Positions 23,070 to 35,995 of a DNA stretch of 64,000 nucleotides are shown in pieces. Source of the stretch: Mesorhabditis belari (Eukaryota; Nematoda; Chromadorea; Rhabditida; Rhabditidae). Location of the stretch: positions 1,075,501-1,139,500 of the forward strand of contig CAUEEP010000755.1 in the NCBI GenBank assembly GCA_958450365.1, given 5' to 3'. The number at the start of each line of letters is the position of its first letter. Position 1 is the stretch's first letter. The position numbers were made by a program, and so were the translations under genes. Below the pieces are notes generated by a model that was not told the DNA's origin, made no database searches, and was given only the letters and a program-made list of their open reading frames with translations.

Positions 23070-25290
23070 CATATTTTCCACCATATTTTCATAACCACGT
23101 AAATTTAGGCGACTTCTTGCTCTATTACTTTCATATTTTCTTTTGTCCATTTTCGATTGATCAAAGGAGCCACAAGGAGTCAAAGTCTTCATTTTTGTAC
23201 TGTTAAGAAGACTTGATATTGTTTTGATGCATTTGATATTTAGTAAATTATGATTTGGTGTCAGTTGACGAGCTTTCCTTCAATCCGAACCATATTGTGT
23301 ATTGGAAAGTGTGGGAAGTGCTTGGAAAAGATGCATTAGATTTAGGTTAGATTTAGAAGAAAATGAGTATGTAAATCGAACTTTTTAGTACAATGCTTTC
23401 ATGTATCAAACGAGAAACGAAACTTGATGCAGAAACGCAACGTTCATTTCTGCATCTATTGAAAAAGTGGTTTTTTTTTTTTGAGGATATTCATTGAGAA
23501 TCTGAAAACTGAAATCTGAATTTCTTATTTTTATCTAAATCTAACCTTTGAAAGCTGAAAAAGTCGAAAATAACAAATGATTTAAGGGAAATGAATCAAT
23601 TCAAAGAAACGAACCGTGTTTAAGTCTTTTATTTATAAACAAAGTTGTTTATTATATTATTTTACATTCTGTGAATTCTCGATTTTATCTCTTATCTTTC
23701 TGCGATAACCATTTTTACTTCTATCTTCTTTTATTGTGTCTTTTCCCCTTGAGAAATCCAACTAACCCTAAGAAATCCACGAATAAATGTTGCAATTGAC
23801 TCTCCGAAAATTTCTTGTGATAAACAAACAATTGTACTCTATTTGTCACTCAAGATTCTTCTTTCAGACAATCGTTCTTGTCCAGTTATTTTGCATTTCC
23901 TTTGCTGAAATCTTGGTCTAGATTTTTGGCTAAAGCATTTTCTTTAGTCTATAATATTTTGCCATATCTTTTGCCGAGATTTCGATTTTTAGTCTCTCAC
24001 TGAAGTCTTTTTTTAGTACTTTGGTACTAAATTTCTTCAATGAGCTTCAATGATTCTGTCTGTCTATGTAAAAATGTAAGTTGCTGTAAATGCAAGCTTC
24101 AGAGTCTGACCAGTTATTTTGCATTTCCTTTGTTGAAATCTTGGTCTAGATTTTTGTCTGAAGCATTTTCTTTAGTCTATAATATTTTGCCATATCTTTT
24201 GCCGAGATTTCGATTTTTAGTCTCTCACTGAAGTCTTTTTTGAGTACTTTGGTACTAAATTTCTTCAGTTAGTTTCAATGATTCTGTCTGTCTATGAAAA
24301 AAAGTGTAGGTTGATCTTATAAAAGAAAGATTTAAAAGAAAAGAAAGATTTAAAAGAAAAGAAAGATCTTTCTTTCAAAAAACAGGGAATTTACAGATTT
24401 CCACTCGAGTTCACTCAAACAGAAATGAAAAATGTGGCGATGATTTGTAGATGGAGAAGACAAATGACTAGAATATAAATGACTAAAATGTAAATGACTA
24501 CAATAGAGAAGACAAATCATTAGAATGTAAATCACTAGAATACAGGAACAAAAAAAAGAGAGAAGGGATTTCATTTTCACACAACAATGATTCCGATGTA
24601 GTCGAAAAATCAAAAAAACACCGAATTTTTCATTTACAATTTGCAGATACGAAAAGACTTCAAAAATATTAAATAGATCTTCCATTTTCCTTTGAAAACT
24701 TTGAATTTTAAACAAAATTTTGATACTTTGAGCTAATTTCACAAAAATTCAACACAATTTACGTAAGCAATCCTATTTTATGAAGCCAACAAGGCAAAGT
24801 AATCAGCAATTAACGAACTTTTAAACGGAGAACTTTTAAAGTACAAAGCTTCAATTATAAAAGCGCTAATTTTCTTAAAGATACCAATTTTTACTTCAAA
24901 AATTGTTGGATAGACTTTATTCTTTGTCGAATTCTTTGGTCTTAAAATTACTAAACTGAATTTAATGATTGCAATGATCATTTGATTAATGCAATGATCA
25001 GATGATCATTGCAATCATCAGATGATCATTGCAATGATCATTTGATCATTGCAATGATACTTCGATCATTGCATGATCATTGATCCCTTTGATCATTGCA
25101 TTGATCATTTGATCATTGCATTGATCATTTGATCATTGCAATCATCATTTGATCATTGCAATCATCATTTGATCATTGCAATCATCATCTGATCATTGCA
25201 TTGATCATTTGATCCTCATCAAATCATTAACCATCAAATCATTGCTTTAACATTTCTTATTCACCTTTCAAAATATTCTCGAAACTTTTA
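23070..25290. repeat. Gene-free interval with tandem duplication and short array
   Basis: About 185 bp (CCAGTTATTTTGCATTTCC to TTCAATGATTCTGTCTGTC) is present at 23880-24065 and 24110-24295. 24965-25240 is an array of GATCATTGCAATGATCATTT. No convincing exon was seen in the rest. Confidence 0.75.
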
Positions 25291-25293
25291 GAA

Positions 25294-27686
25294 ATGCTTG
25301 GCCATCTACACACTAGCCATTTCTTCGTCCTCTTTGGGAGTTCATCAGCAATTCTTGCAAATATTATTCTCATTATGATCATTGCCAAGCATAGGTTTGA
25401 TCTAGAGCTAGATCTAGAGCTAGAGCTAGAGCTAGAGCTAGAGCTAGAGCTAGAGCTAGAGCTAGAGCTAGAGCTGGATCTAGAGCTAGAGCTAGATCTA
25501 GATCTAGATCTAGAGCTAGATCTAGATCTAGAGCTAGAGCTAGAGTTAGAGCTGGAGCTAGAGCTAGAGCTAGAGCTAGAGCTAGTTCACTATTGTCTTA
25601 AAGCACAGTAGCCATAAAGATCTTCTTCAGTCGTCCAGAATTCGGTCGTTACAAGTACTTGATGATGCTCTTTGCCTCTTTCAACATCGTTTATCCGCTA
25701 TTTCATTTGATTTTGTTGCCGGTGAGTGTCTGGTAGTGAATGTTGACATTTTAAGGGTTAAAGTTGTAAATTCTAAGTTGAAACTACAGTTGAACTAGTA
25801 GAACTTCTCTAAAACAAGATCCAATTGTCAGGAAATTCTACAGCTGACTCCAAGTAGCCTTAAAGGCTTAAGTAGGCAAAAAAAAACTTAAACTCAAGCT
25901 ATTGAGGGCCTTCACGTTGTGGGCTTTGCTTTCAGCTTCTATGTCGCTTCTCCACTAGGTGCTTTTATGAGTGAATCGGTTGGACAAGTGAGTGAGAGTT
26001 TTGACAAATCAAATCAAGTCTTCCAATTTTTTCGTTGATGATTCTCTATTGGTGTATCCTGTACAATAAACAACTCGTTCTAATCGTTTTCCATTTTCTT
26101 TATCGATACATTTCAGTTTGCGAGTAAGCGCTAGATCAACTTTTACCTTTTTAAAGTCTTTTTAGGCAAAATTTGATTCCAATCTTTAAACAATGGTCAA
26201 TCCGGGCACTTTTGGCTCTCTACATAGTTGTCGATTTGACAATATGGAGTTGGTTCTTCGAAACGCAATCATGGTCTTTAAGAGCGAATCGGGTAGGGTT
26301 TTAGTCTTTCTTTTAGTCAACGAATCATCCAATAATTACTCATTAAGTGGTACTTGCAAGAGGATTTCTCTAAATTCTATGGGATGAACTCAGAAACAGC
26401 CTCAATTCTTGGACCATTATTCAAGGTAACAAGCAAACTTAGCAGTAAACTTAGCAGTAAACTTACCAGTACGCAGAAACTAGCAGAAACAGCGGAAACA
26501 GCGAAACAACCAGTAAACTTACCCGAAACAGCCAGTAAACTACCCGAAACAACCAGAAACCAGAAACAACAGAAACAACAGAAACTTACCCGAAACAGCC
26601 AGTAAACCCCGTAAACCACTAGAAACCAGAAACAACCAGCAAACTTACACAAACAACAGCAAAATACCACAAACTACCAGTAAACAACAGTAAACCTACC
26701 AGTAAACTTAGCAGTAAACTTACCAGTAAACTTCCCAGTAAACTAACCAATAAACTAATCAGTAAACTTACCCGTAAACTTCCCAGTAAACCAGTAGACT
26801 TCCCAGTAGACTAACCAGTAAACTTCCCAGTAGACTAACCAGTAAACTAACCAATAAACTAACCAATACTAACCAATACTAACCAAACGAATAAACTAAC
26901 CAAACCAGTAAACTTAACAATCTCTAAACAAACAAACCAGTAAACCAATAAGAATTCCAAATTTAGTACAATGACACGAATGGTGTTGAACGATTTCGTC
27001 CATACAATCTCCTTTGCACTACAATGAATATGAGCATTTTACTTTACAAATTTATTCTAATGGTTTGTCTCTATTATTTAGTTGCGAAAAACATTTCCAG
27101 ATTTGGTTCACAATAAAAATCCATAACGCTTTGAAGTACGGCCAATTGAGCATTCGAACGAAACGCTTGCAAATGGAGCTGCTGAAAGCGTTGATTGCTC
27201 AGGTAAATGTTTCAAAGAAATGAACTGTAGCTGTTAAGATACGAAGAGCTTTATTTGAGTACAAAGAACAAAGTTAATCCCGACACAAATCCCAATTACA
27301 CTTCCAAAATTAATGCGAATCAAAATTTTCCGCTAAAAGCATTGAGCCAAATTGTTTTTGATGTAAATGACTAAATCAAATTCGGTAAAACAAAGGGCTA
27401 CTTGGTGTATGGTGTTGATTGAGCCATCAAAAACAACGACAACTTGTTTCCTAGTTTACTAATTCGGTAAAACAGGACTACTTGATGTTGGTTGATTGTT
27501 TTCTCCTTGTTTCCTTCCCTTCCTCGTCTTTTTTTCCTCACTGATTCTTATGCCTTCAATGGGATCTCTTGATTGAGCTATCAAAATCAACAACAACTTG
27601 TTTCCTAGTTTAGGAAAGAAATCAAATTGTAGCACAAGTAAAATGATGTAAAAATCAATTTAACTAAAAAAAAGAAAGAAAGAAAG

Positions 27687-27729
<43 letters not shown>

Positions 27730-28365
27730 AAACAAACAAACAAACAAACAAACAAACAAACAAACAAACAAACAAACAAACAAACAAACAAACTAACAAA
27801 CTAACAAACAAACAAACTAACAAACAAACAAACAAACAAACAAACAAACAAACAAACAAACAAACAAACAAACAAACAAACAAACAAACAAACTAACTAA
27901 CTAACAAACTAACTAACAAACTAACAAACTAACTAACAAACAAACAAACAAACAAACAAACAAACTAACTAACAAACAAACAAATAGTTCATTTCAGACA
28001 GCTTGTCCCTTTGTGATGGAAGGTGTGCCTTGTCTACTCACTCATTTTTGTGCTTTCAATGGGATCTATATTGGACCGTGGTAAGTTTTGATTGAAATAT
28101 TTGATGCGAATCTATTGCAAATCTCTTGTCTAAAGTATCGTTGAGATCGTGTAAGCTGAAAAGAAGACTTTTAAGAAATTTGAGACTGGCCTTTGAATGC
28201 AAATTTCCATCGAAAATTCGTCAAAATTTCAGGTGCAGCTGGGTGCTAGTCCCAGTCTCGATGTACCCACTAATGGATGCAATAACGATGTCCTATTTCA
28301 TTAAAGATTATCGAAAAGTGATCGTCAACAAATGGCAAACATTTCAAATTGATTTCACTTTTTGA
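25294..28365 (+). CDS. Str-type 7TM chemoreceptor
   Basis: G-protein-coupled chemoreceptor of the nematode Str superfamily, expected in sensory-neuron membranes. Exons: 25294-25394, 25631-25721, 25907-26123, 26166-26292, 26348-26425, 26967-27062, 27101-27202, 27998-28080, 28233-28365. Family landmarks: FGRYKYLMMLFASFN in exon 2, FHFLYRYISVC in exon 3, FYGMNSETASILGPLF in exon 5, RTKRLQMELLKALIAQ before TM6, and PLMDAITMSYFIKDYRK at the end of TM7. Exon 3 needs one extra base in a T6 run (26028-26033) to stay in frame: a real frameshift or a homopolymer error. Introns hold arrays: GCTAGA (25395-25590), AGTAAACTTACC (26430-26930), CAAA (27730-27985). The stop at 28363 is read-through; an alternative last exon after 28381 is possible. 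Confidence 0.88.
27665..27985. repeat. Poly-A run followed by (CAAA)n
   Basis: About 40 A (27689-27728) then tandem CAAA with CTAA variants, in the intron before Str exon 27998-28080. Confidence 0.95.
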
Positions 28366-28649
28366 AATGCTCAATTCCAGGAAAAGTAGAATATCCACAA
28401 AAACGACACAAATCACGTCAACGTCAGCACATCAATCGCAAAAACATGGAGATAATTCGTCAGCTGCGAAAACCACCGAACCAGTGACACAATAAAATAT
28501 TGTTGAATGAAATTCTTCAAGTTCTCATAAAAATACTCAATTAATCCAGTAATTTGAATATAATAAAAGCTTTTGATTTCTTTTGTACTCACTTCTGAAT
28601 GCTTTGATGCTAACCATCAAAAAAGGTTGCTTTCTACGATGGATTGGAA

Positions 28650-29260
28650 TCTTTAATATGATATTAGAAGAGCTTTGAAATCTAATAACCATTGCAATAA
28701 GCTTTATTTATTTAATTTGATATTAGATATGCCATGGTGGAAGCCAGGGGGTCACTCTGCTAGGGTTTACCCCGGGAGCCGTGCCTTACCATGGTGTATC
28801 CTTCCATCCTGGGGTTTCATGGGGAATCTTTGATATGATATTAGAAGAGCTTTGAATAATCTAATAACCATTGCAATAAGATTTAGCTTTATTTATTTAA
28901 TTTGATATTAAATGTGGCATTAGATGGCTCCACAGCCGGGGGGTCACTCAGCTAGGGTTTACGCCGGGAGCCGTGCCTTATCATGGTGTATCGTTCCATT
29001 CATGGGGTTCATGGCAGGCTTCATAGCTTTATGGGAAATCTTCCGCATATGATATTAGAAGAGCTTTGAAAATCTAATAACCATTGCAATAAGCTTTATT
29101 TCATTTAATTTGATATTAAATGTGCCATGGTGGAAGTCACTAGGCTAGGGTTTACCCCGGGAGTCGTGCCTTATCATGGTGTATCCTTCCATCTATGAGA
29201 TTTCATGGCAGTTGGCTTCATGGCTTTATGGGGAATCTTTGATCTGAATATTAGAAGAGC
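28650..29260. repeat. Tandem repeat with a conserved GC-rich module
   Basis: Three to four copies of a 170-200-bp unit: an AT-rich part (TTGATATGATATTAGAAGAG) and a GC-rich part (GCTAGGGTTTACCCCGGGAG, CCATGGTG). The GC-rich part also occurs at 32823-33065. In the tandem copies the GC-rich half is better conserved than the AT-rich half. Confidence 0.85.
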
Positions 29261-29426
29261 TTAGAATAGACTAGATCCAACTTTAAATCCTTAAATTGAA
29301 TGCAATTTTCATTTCTAAACGGGTATTTCACTGTGATACTGTCAAAGAAAAACGAATAAACTTTCAATGAAAATTTATCGTCAAATTTTAAATGTGAATT
29401 TAAATGCTGTATGCTAATTTTGAACC

Positions 29427-29930
29427 TCTTTCTTTAGCCGATTGTTGATTTGATTTGGTTACGGTAGAGATTCCCCATGATTTGAGAAGTTTCGGGAAAA
29501 ATCCCTGCAAAGCTTTTCCCATTACTAAGCGTTAGGGTTTTGTGGCGAATAACATGACGAAAACATTCACTTGAGAATGAATCGAGAACACCGCGATCAT
29601 ACCATATTTCAACACTGAAATTTAGCGCTAAAAAGGATTGTGAGATTAGCCAATTTCTATAGTTTTATAATAATCGATAATTAGACCTCCCCCAAAGATG
29701 ACAAAAGGTTCTGAGACGGCACAGGTAAAGCTTGTCATCTTGGGGGGAGGTCTTATGCGCTATGAACCGGACGGCCATCTGGCCAATCCCGGATTTTCTC
29801 TAATAGTAGTGCACCCGGGCGAGCCGAGTTGATGACTATTTTACGGTTTCGAAGCTTTTGCAGAAGCTCAACACTCAAATCCCTCACAAGATCGTCAGCT
29901 AAGGAAAGACTTGACGCATCTAGCATCTAA
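29427..29930 (-). mobile_element. Composite element: 256-bp core, MITE and repeat module
   Basis: 29427-29682 matches the reverse complement of 40521-40783 (AACACCGCGATCAT, TTACTAAGCGTTAGGG). It is followed by a foldback MITE (29683-29766, AGACCTCCCCC to GCGCTATGAA) and a module shared with 14450-14600. It sits where the last exon(s) of the receptor at 30116-31933 would be expected. Confidence 0.85.
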
Positions 29931-30115
29931 TGATCTCAATAATATCCCAATTCAACACCTCAATCCAAATATATTTGAGCTTAAAGTTGAATTGGTGCAC
30001 TGGAAAAGATGTGTTTCCCATTTCGAGCTATTTCCTATAAATGTACATTCAGTAGTACGTTAAAATACAATTTTACATGTCAAAGTCAAGGCTTATATGC
30101 AAAACAGACACTTAC

Positions 30116-31933
30116 TATCACTTTGAAATCCGAAAAGCGCACAAATGAGCCCAATTACGACTGGAGTTGAATAGACGATGAATGGGATTAAAGCCTGGAA
30201 GATTTCAATGAATTTAAGTATTACTTTAACTTTGAAAACTTGTATGAAAAGAGCTCTAACGAAATGCCGATGAGCTTTCAGCGTTGATGGACTCTTTGTA
30301 AAAGTGTATCGTCGGAGTAAACGAATGATTTGAAAGATGATCAAAGCGACGATTAGATTGAAGAGAAGCACCTGGAATTTGTATATTTATTATATTTATT
30401 ATATTTGTATATTATAAATTTCAATTTTTTTACCTCAAAAAACCACATAAACATGATCTCGTAGGAGTTTCCGATTGACGGTGGAATGATCACCCAATTC
30501 GTGTATGAGAGAAGGTTCAAAGAGTTCGGATAGTACTGTAAAGGACTTTCCAAGGTACGGTAGTTCGTTGTATTTGTTTTTGGTACACTAACTAGTCTGG
30601 GTCGTGAGAGGAATCAAGAGTTAACTGTGCTGGAAAGGATGCGTTTCAATCTCGAGCAGAAAGTACAGTACCAAGTTGTACAGTACCAGTATAGTACAAG
30701 TTGTACAGCACCAGTACAGTACAAGTTATCCAGCACCAGTACAGTACTAGTTGTACAGCACCAGTACAGTACAAGTTGTACAGTACCAAGTTGTACAGTA
30801 CCAGTACAGTACAAGTTGTCCAGTCTAAGTTGTCCAGTACAAGTTGTCCAGTACAAGTTGTAAAGCACAAGTTGCACAGTACCAAGTTGTCAGTACCAAG
30901 TTGTCCAGTATCCAGTGTCCAGTAGTTGTCCAGTACAAGTTATCCAGTACAAGTTGTACAAAGCACAATTTGATCCACTTACCGTTCTAATGTACTCTTC
31001 TTGTACAGATCGATCAAGTCTCGATATGTAGACCATAAAAATATTTGTAAATGAATAGAAGCCGTGTAGTAAGGCACAGATCTAGGTAGATAATGATAAG
31101 CCAAGAGAGGCCAGGGATTTACAATCAGATTCTAACGCTTAGACCTGGCTTTAGCCGAAAATACTTACCAAGAATTTCCTCATCCGTGTTGCGTACCACC
31201 ATTTCTCCTCTTCAATTATCCACAAACGATAAAAGAAACAATCGACGAGTGATGAGGTTAAATTTTCCATAACAACGAGCGTAGAGATCTATAGAATTTC
31301 TATAGAATATTGCTCAATTCGCTCACCATTTCCACCCAAATCCAATCATACGATGTTTTTGCAAAAACACATGATGTTGACATATAAATACCCTGAAGAG
31401 GAAGAAGAAAACCCGGACAAAAAAGCCAATTCATCAGCATGTCCAGGATGAAAGACCAAAACTGATCAAAAAGCTTTGAATACCTTTGAATAAATCCACT
31501 TTCTTACCAGTAACTGCAATAGAAAGTATTTATAAATAATCATATCTTTCGATGAATGCCAGAGAATCATATAAGCACCAAAGGAATTGATCACGATTGT
31601 CACATAGCCATTGTAATACCAGAAGAGCTAGGACAAGGGGTAAGCTTTGAATGGCGATTCGGCTTCTAGTTTTTCTCATGGAGCTCTGAACGAACCCACG
31701 AACAAACACCAGAACTTGGCTTATGGCCTAGTCTTGCCTGGCTGGCAGTAGAGCTTTCTTTGGGGTTCTTTATGTACCTGTAACCATAGCGGATCTTCGG
31801 CTGAAATCACTCGATAACTCACTTCGTCAATCATTTCGAATAATAAAAGAATAATAAAAGAAATTGAGGAAATGTTGACTAATATCAAGATTGAAATTTG
31901 AACTTTTTTCAACTTTTGCATCACTTCCAACAT
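30116..31933 (-). CDS. Srh/Sri-type 7TM chemoreceptor, C-terminus not found
   Basis: Exons (right to left): 31778-31933 (ATG), 31508-31627, 31327-31392, 31169-31288, 30983-31081, 30434-30535, 30240-30371, 30116-30194; all junctions keep phase, canonical GT-AG. TM segments: SILILVNISSISFIILLLF, VTIVINSFGAYMILW, TLVVMENLTSSLVDCFFY, LHGFYSFTNIFMVYI and LLFNLIVALIIFQIIRLLRR. The loop after this (TFTKSPSTLKAHRHFVRALF) and LIPFIVYSTPVVIG match the Srh/Sri layout around TM6. The exon with TM7 and tail is missing; the composite transposon at 29427-29930 lies there, so truncation is possible. A TTGTACAGTACCAG array fills the intron 30660-30970. Confidence 0.85.
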
Positions 31934-31939
31934 TAAGCC

Positions 31940-33085
31940 TATAATTTTGAGTCTAAAGACTAGGATTTTGAGCTTAAAAGCCTATAATTTAGCCTAAAAA
32001 GCCTACAATTTTGAGACAAAGACAAAGATTTTCCAAAAACAAGGAAGTTCCTCCAAATTTCAATGTTTTGTTAAGCCCGGAAAATGAAAAATTCTACATT
32101 ACAGTGATTGCTCAGTTTCTAAGCAAATTTTGACTAAATTAACTAATATCTTTAGCTTAAAGAGTTAGGAAATAGTGTAAAATAGTGTAAAATAGTGTAG
32201 AATAGTGTAGAATAGTTTAAAATAGTTTAAAATAGTGTAGAATAGTGTAAAATAGTTTAAAATAGTTTAAAATAGTTTAAAATAGTGTAGAATAGTGTGG
32301 AATAGTGTAGAATAGTATAAAATAGTGTAAAATAGTGTAAAAAAAGTAAATTTGTGGAATTTTCTTGCTTCTTGCTCTTTCCAGAAAAGCTTTTTGTTGT
32401 TGTTGTTCTACCGAGAAAGAACGTTACTTTTAATGCTTTTACTTTACTTTTTTTGTTGTGTTTATATAATAATGTTGATATAATGAATGATATAATACTG
32501 ATTAATATAATATTTTTAATAATATAATTTTAATAATAATTCAAATAATATTAAGCAATATTAGAAAGCAAAAAAGATTATGGAGTTTTGGAAATTTTGG
32601 AGGTGAAGCGAAAAAATGCAAAAGATTTATTATTGATATGGAATTATTGACCCAGAAGGCAGGGGGTACTTCTTGGCTATCCCTGCTGTCAAAGAGTACT
32701 TCTTACCTATCCCTGCTGTCAAAGAGTACTTCTTGGCTATCCCTGCTGTCAAAGAGTACTTCTTGGCTATCCCTGCTGTCAAAGAGTCAGGGGAGAATAA
32801 TTTTCCCCCCTACGCCTCCCCTGTGCCACGGTGGAAGCTGGGGGGTCACTCGGCTAGGGTTCCTTATCTCTCTAAACCTTAGCTTTGTCTCTACCAATTT
32901 GGCTCCGTATCTTTCTAAATTTGATTCCTTATCTCTCTGAATTTGGTTCCTTATCTCTCGCCACTCGGCCACTCGGCTAGGGTTTACCCCGGGAGCCGCG
33001 CCTTACCATGGTGTGTCCTTCCATTCATGGGATTCATGGCAATTGGCTTCATGGCTTCATGGGGAATCTTCTGTATTTGATATTA
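31940..33085. repeat. Gene-free interval with arrays
   Basis: 32165-32345 is an AATAGTGTAA array. 32640-32795 holds four copies of GAGTACTTCTTGGCTATCCC; its flank (GGCAGGGGGTACTTCTTG) recurs at 49518. 32823-33065 carries the GC-rich module of 28650-29260. I see no exon. Confidence 0.8.
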
Positions 33086-33389
33086 GATGAGCTTAGAGGC
33101 AAATGGGCACGAGAACGGGTAGAGAAGAAAAATACTCGAAAAACGAAGAACATTTTGAAGGTCATGATCATTTATGAAGGCCGATCATCTTCTCAAAATT
33201 CCTTATCTTTTCTTAGCCGATTAGAGTGAAATGTTGTGTTCCTTGAGATAAAGAAGTGAGCCTTTGTTGGGAAGATCGAAGTAGCTTTGGATTTATTTGG
33301 ATTTATTTGTATTTGTGCAATTTGTAGCAGTTAAACATTGAGATTTCGAAAGTTTTATCAATTATCCGATCATTCATTCAATCTTTTCC

Positions 33390-34061
33390 TTATCCCATTC
33401 CAGTGCTTGTGCACGCGGCATTGGATGAAGTGAAACAGTCGGTGTTTATCGTTGTGTTTACGTTTGCAGTCGTACAACAGAGTCTAATTCAAATGAATAT
33501 AAGGGAAAGGGATTTGACATGAAGCTTATACACGAATCTTTTACACGAATCTTTTCTACGAATCTTTTACACGAATCTTTTCCACGAATTCTAACTTTTC
33601 CTCACCCTTTATAGTCGGTGTTGGTCGTTTTCGGGTTCGCGCAATTTCCCCTCAACGATGTGCATCGACTAACGCATTGATTGTAGCAACCAGTGCCCTG
33701 CCAGCTGGAAAAAGGCTTTCAATTTGTGCTTAAACACACCAATTCGGAACACACCAATTCTGATTCGTTTTTCTGATCATTTCTCTAATTCAAAATCATT
33801 TCCACAACTCACTAATGCGATCCTTGTCCAATCGGACAATTGCACAATTGCCAGCCCTTTCCTTTGAAGTTGAAGCCAGTCGAAGTTGAGATTGATTGAC
33901 CGGCACAGTAATCCTAAAGGTAAACTTAGATTTTATAGATTTAAATTTAAACTTACAGAACAAGCCGATGTTTTCATGGCCGTATTATAAGTAATCGGCA
34001 ATTTTGTGAAGGCGGCAGCGCTGAATGCGATGAAGAAGAAGGAGAAGAAGAAGAATCGATT
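33390..34061 (-). CDS. Small secreted 12-cysteine protein, copy 1
   Basis: Exons: 33957-34061, 33813-33913, 33606-33704, 33390-33483 (stop TAA 33390-33392); phases join (0, 2, 2) and all sites are GT-AG. The first exon shown is a signal peptide (FFFFSFFFIAFSAAAF); the short ATG exon further right was not identified. The mature part of about 110 residues has 12 Cys in the spacing C-x3-C-x20-C-x-C-x13-C-x3-C-x3-C-x6-C-x13-CC-x12-C-x7-C. Twelve cysteines allow six disulphides and no other domain is visible. The adjacent gene at 35996-36550 is a paralog with the same exon structure and cysteine pattern. I do not recognise the family and assign no function. Confidence 0.85.
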
Positions 34062-34069
34062 CTGAAAAC

Positions 34070-35920
34070 ATTTTTACATTTTACAATACATTGCTCAAGG
34101 TTTATAGCAAGCTACAGTGATCCGCTACACTTTTTTCGCTTCTTTTTAGCACTAGTTGTAGCTCCGTTACCCTATTCATCTACTAAACTTAGTTGTTTAG
34201 TCCTACCGTAATCCTGTCAAAGTTACAATAACCCGGGCCTCAAAGCAGGGCCTCTGACTGATCAAAAGCTCAATCTTCAGCCAAAATCTACAGCCAATCC
34301 ACTATAATAACCCTACACACAAATACACTTTACAGAACAACTAGCAAGTATCCATCTAGCAAACTAGAAAGTAGCCAACACAAGCTATCCACAGCTACAC
34401 TCTCCCAATGATCTCCCAATGATTAGTCCCCAAGCCATCCATCTTAATCCAACAAAAACCCTTACAGCACATTTACAGAAATCTACAAAAGGCTATAGAG
34501 ATCACTCTAAAGCTACAGTAACCGACCATAGTCTTTTAGAAGAGTCGGCGAGCTGTGAAGCGGTCAAACACTTGCTGTCAATGTCCGCCCTCAATCCTTC
34601 CCTTTATATCCTCCAATTCCTTTCCATGTCCACCCATAAAAAACATAGCAAAATTCTCGTCAAATCTTGCCCATAAAACCCTTTTCCATAAATGATTTGT
34701 TGACTTTTTCGAGTACAAACTATTCACCTTTCACTCAGCCATCACCACTCTAATCTATGCCCATAAAAATGCTTGCAAGTTTTACAACCGATAAGAACTT
34801 TGATGTAGAAAAAAAAGGTATGCCCATGAGGTTTTTAGGAAAGATTTTTGTTCATTCAACAACTCTTTGACTTGATAATTGGTCACGCACGGTCGATAAG
34901 TCAGCTGTTTGTTTGGGGAAATCCGACTAGATCCCTGTTCTTTGTTTTTTGAAAAACACCCTGTTTTGCTTTGAAATGAATGTTGACGTTGATCGTTTTG
35001 ATAAGCCTAGAGCCTCATTTGAATCTCTAGGTTCAGTTGGACTGCCTAGTCAAAAGCCAAGACAGGAAAAGATAGACCGGAGTCAGAGTTGGTACAGTAC
35101 AGAGCTTACAGTTGTTCCAAGTCAATCCAGCTGGCAGATAAGCTCAGATTGAAATCAGTTAAGTCAGAAGTGGAGACGAAGAACCTGGTCAGGCCAAGAG
35201 CCTTGAACCACGCTAGAACAATGTTAAAGTCATAGACGAGCCAAAAGCCAGCCTTGACCTAAGCCAAGAGCCTTCAGATCGAGCTCGGTTTTTAGTCTGA
35301 CCCTTGATCAGCACAAGAACTTTGGTCTAGATAGTTGTCAGAAATCCAAGACAAATTCATAGACGAGCCGAAAACCAGTCCTGGTCTAAGCCAAGAGCCT
35401 CCAGACCAAGATCTGGATCCTGGATCATCACAAGAACTTTGGTCCACATAGTTGTCCTTGATCCAACGCATGCTTTGGCTTATAACTCGGATCGGAAAAA
35501 ATAAGACATTTGACCAGACAGATTGAACTTTGTTGAAAAAACTTTTCCCATCACTTTTTGACCATTAAAAGTTACATTTTCAGTCACATTTTGAATACAA
35601 AAGCTTTGAAGGGAAACGTTTTTCAGCAAACTTGGCCATTTTACGATCAAGATTAACAATGGATTCACGTCAAAAGTCTTGCGATTTGGGAAAATGTTTG
35701 TTTTTTCATGAGAGCAATTTTTTTGCGATTTGAATGAGATGGACTGTAGAATGGACTGCAAAATATCAAATATACAATGTTTTTGCCTGTACTTTGAGCT
35801 TCAAGCTTGTAAACAAATCTTTCTAGTGCCTCTATTGCTTCATTCTTGAGTATTGGAGTGTTCTTTGGTGTTCTTTGGTGTTCTTTGGTGTCCTTCGGAC
35901 TTCTGACACTGCCAGTAGAC
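34070..35920. other. Interval between the two 12-Cys genes, no gene seen
   Basis: Should hold the promoter and ATG exon of copy 1. 35150-35460 is a degenerate tandem repeat (AAGCCAAGAGCCT units, about 130-150 bp). Plus-strand frames at 34419 and 34949 show no family features. Confidence 0.5.
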
Positions 35921-35924
35921 GCTT

Positions 35925-35941
35925 GGTTTAATTACCCAAGT
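35925..35941 (+). other. SL1 spliced-leader-like 17-mer
   Basis: GGTTTAATTACCCAAGT is identical to the first 17 of the 22 nt of the nematode SL1 leader; the following CTTAA departs from TTGAG. No GT donor or Sm site follows, so it is not an intact SL RNA gene. Confidence 0.6.
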
Positions 35942-35995
35942 CTTAATTTTCATTATCAACTGTAACTTTTATTTTTCTTGCTTGGATTTCGATCT

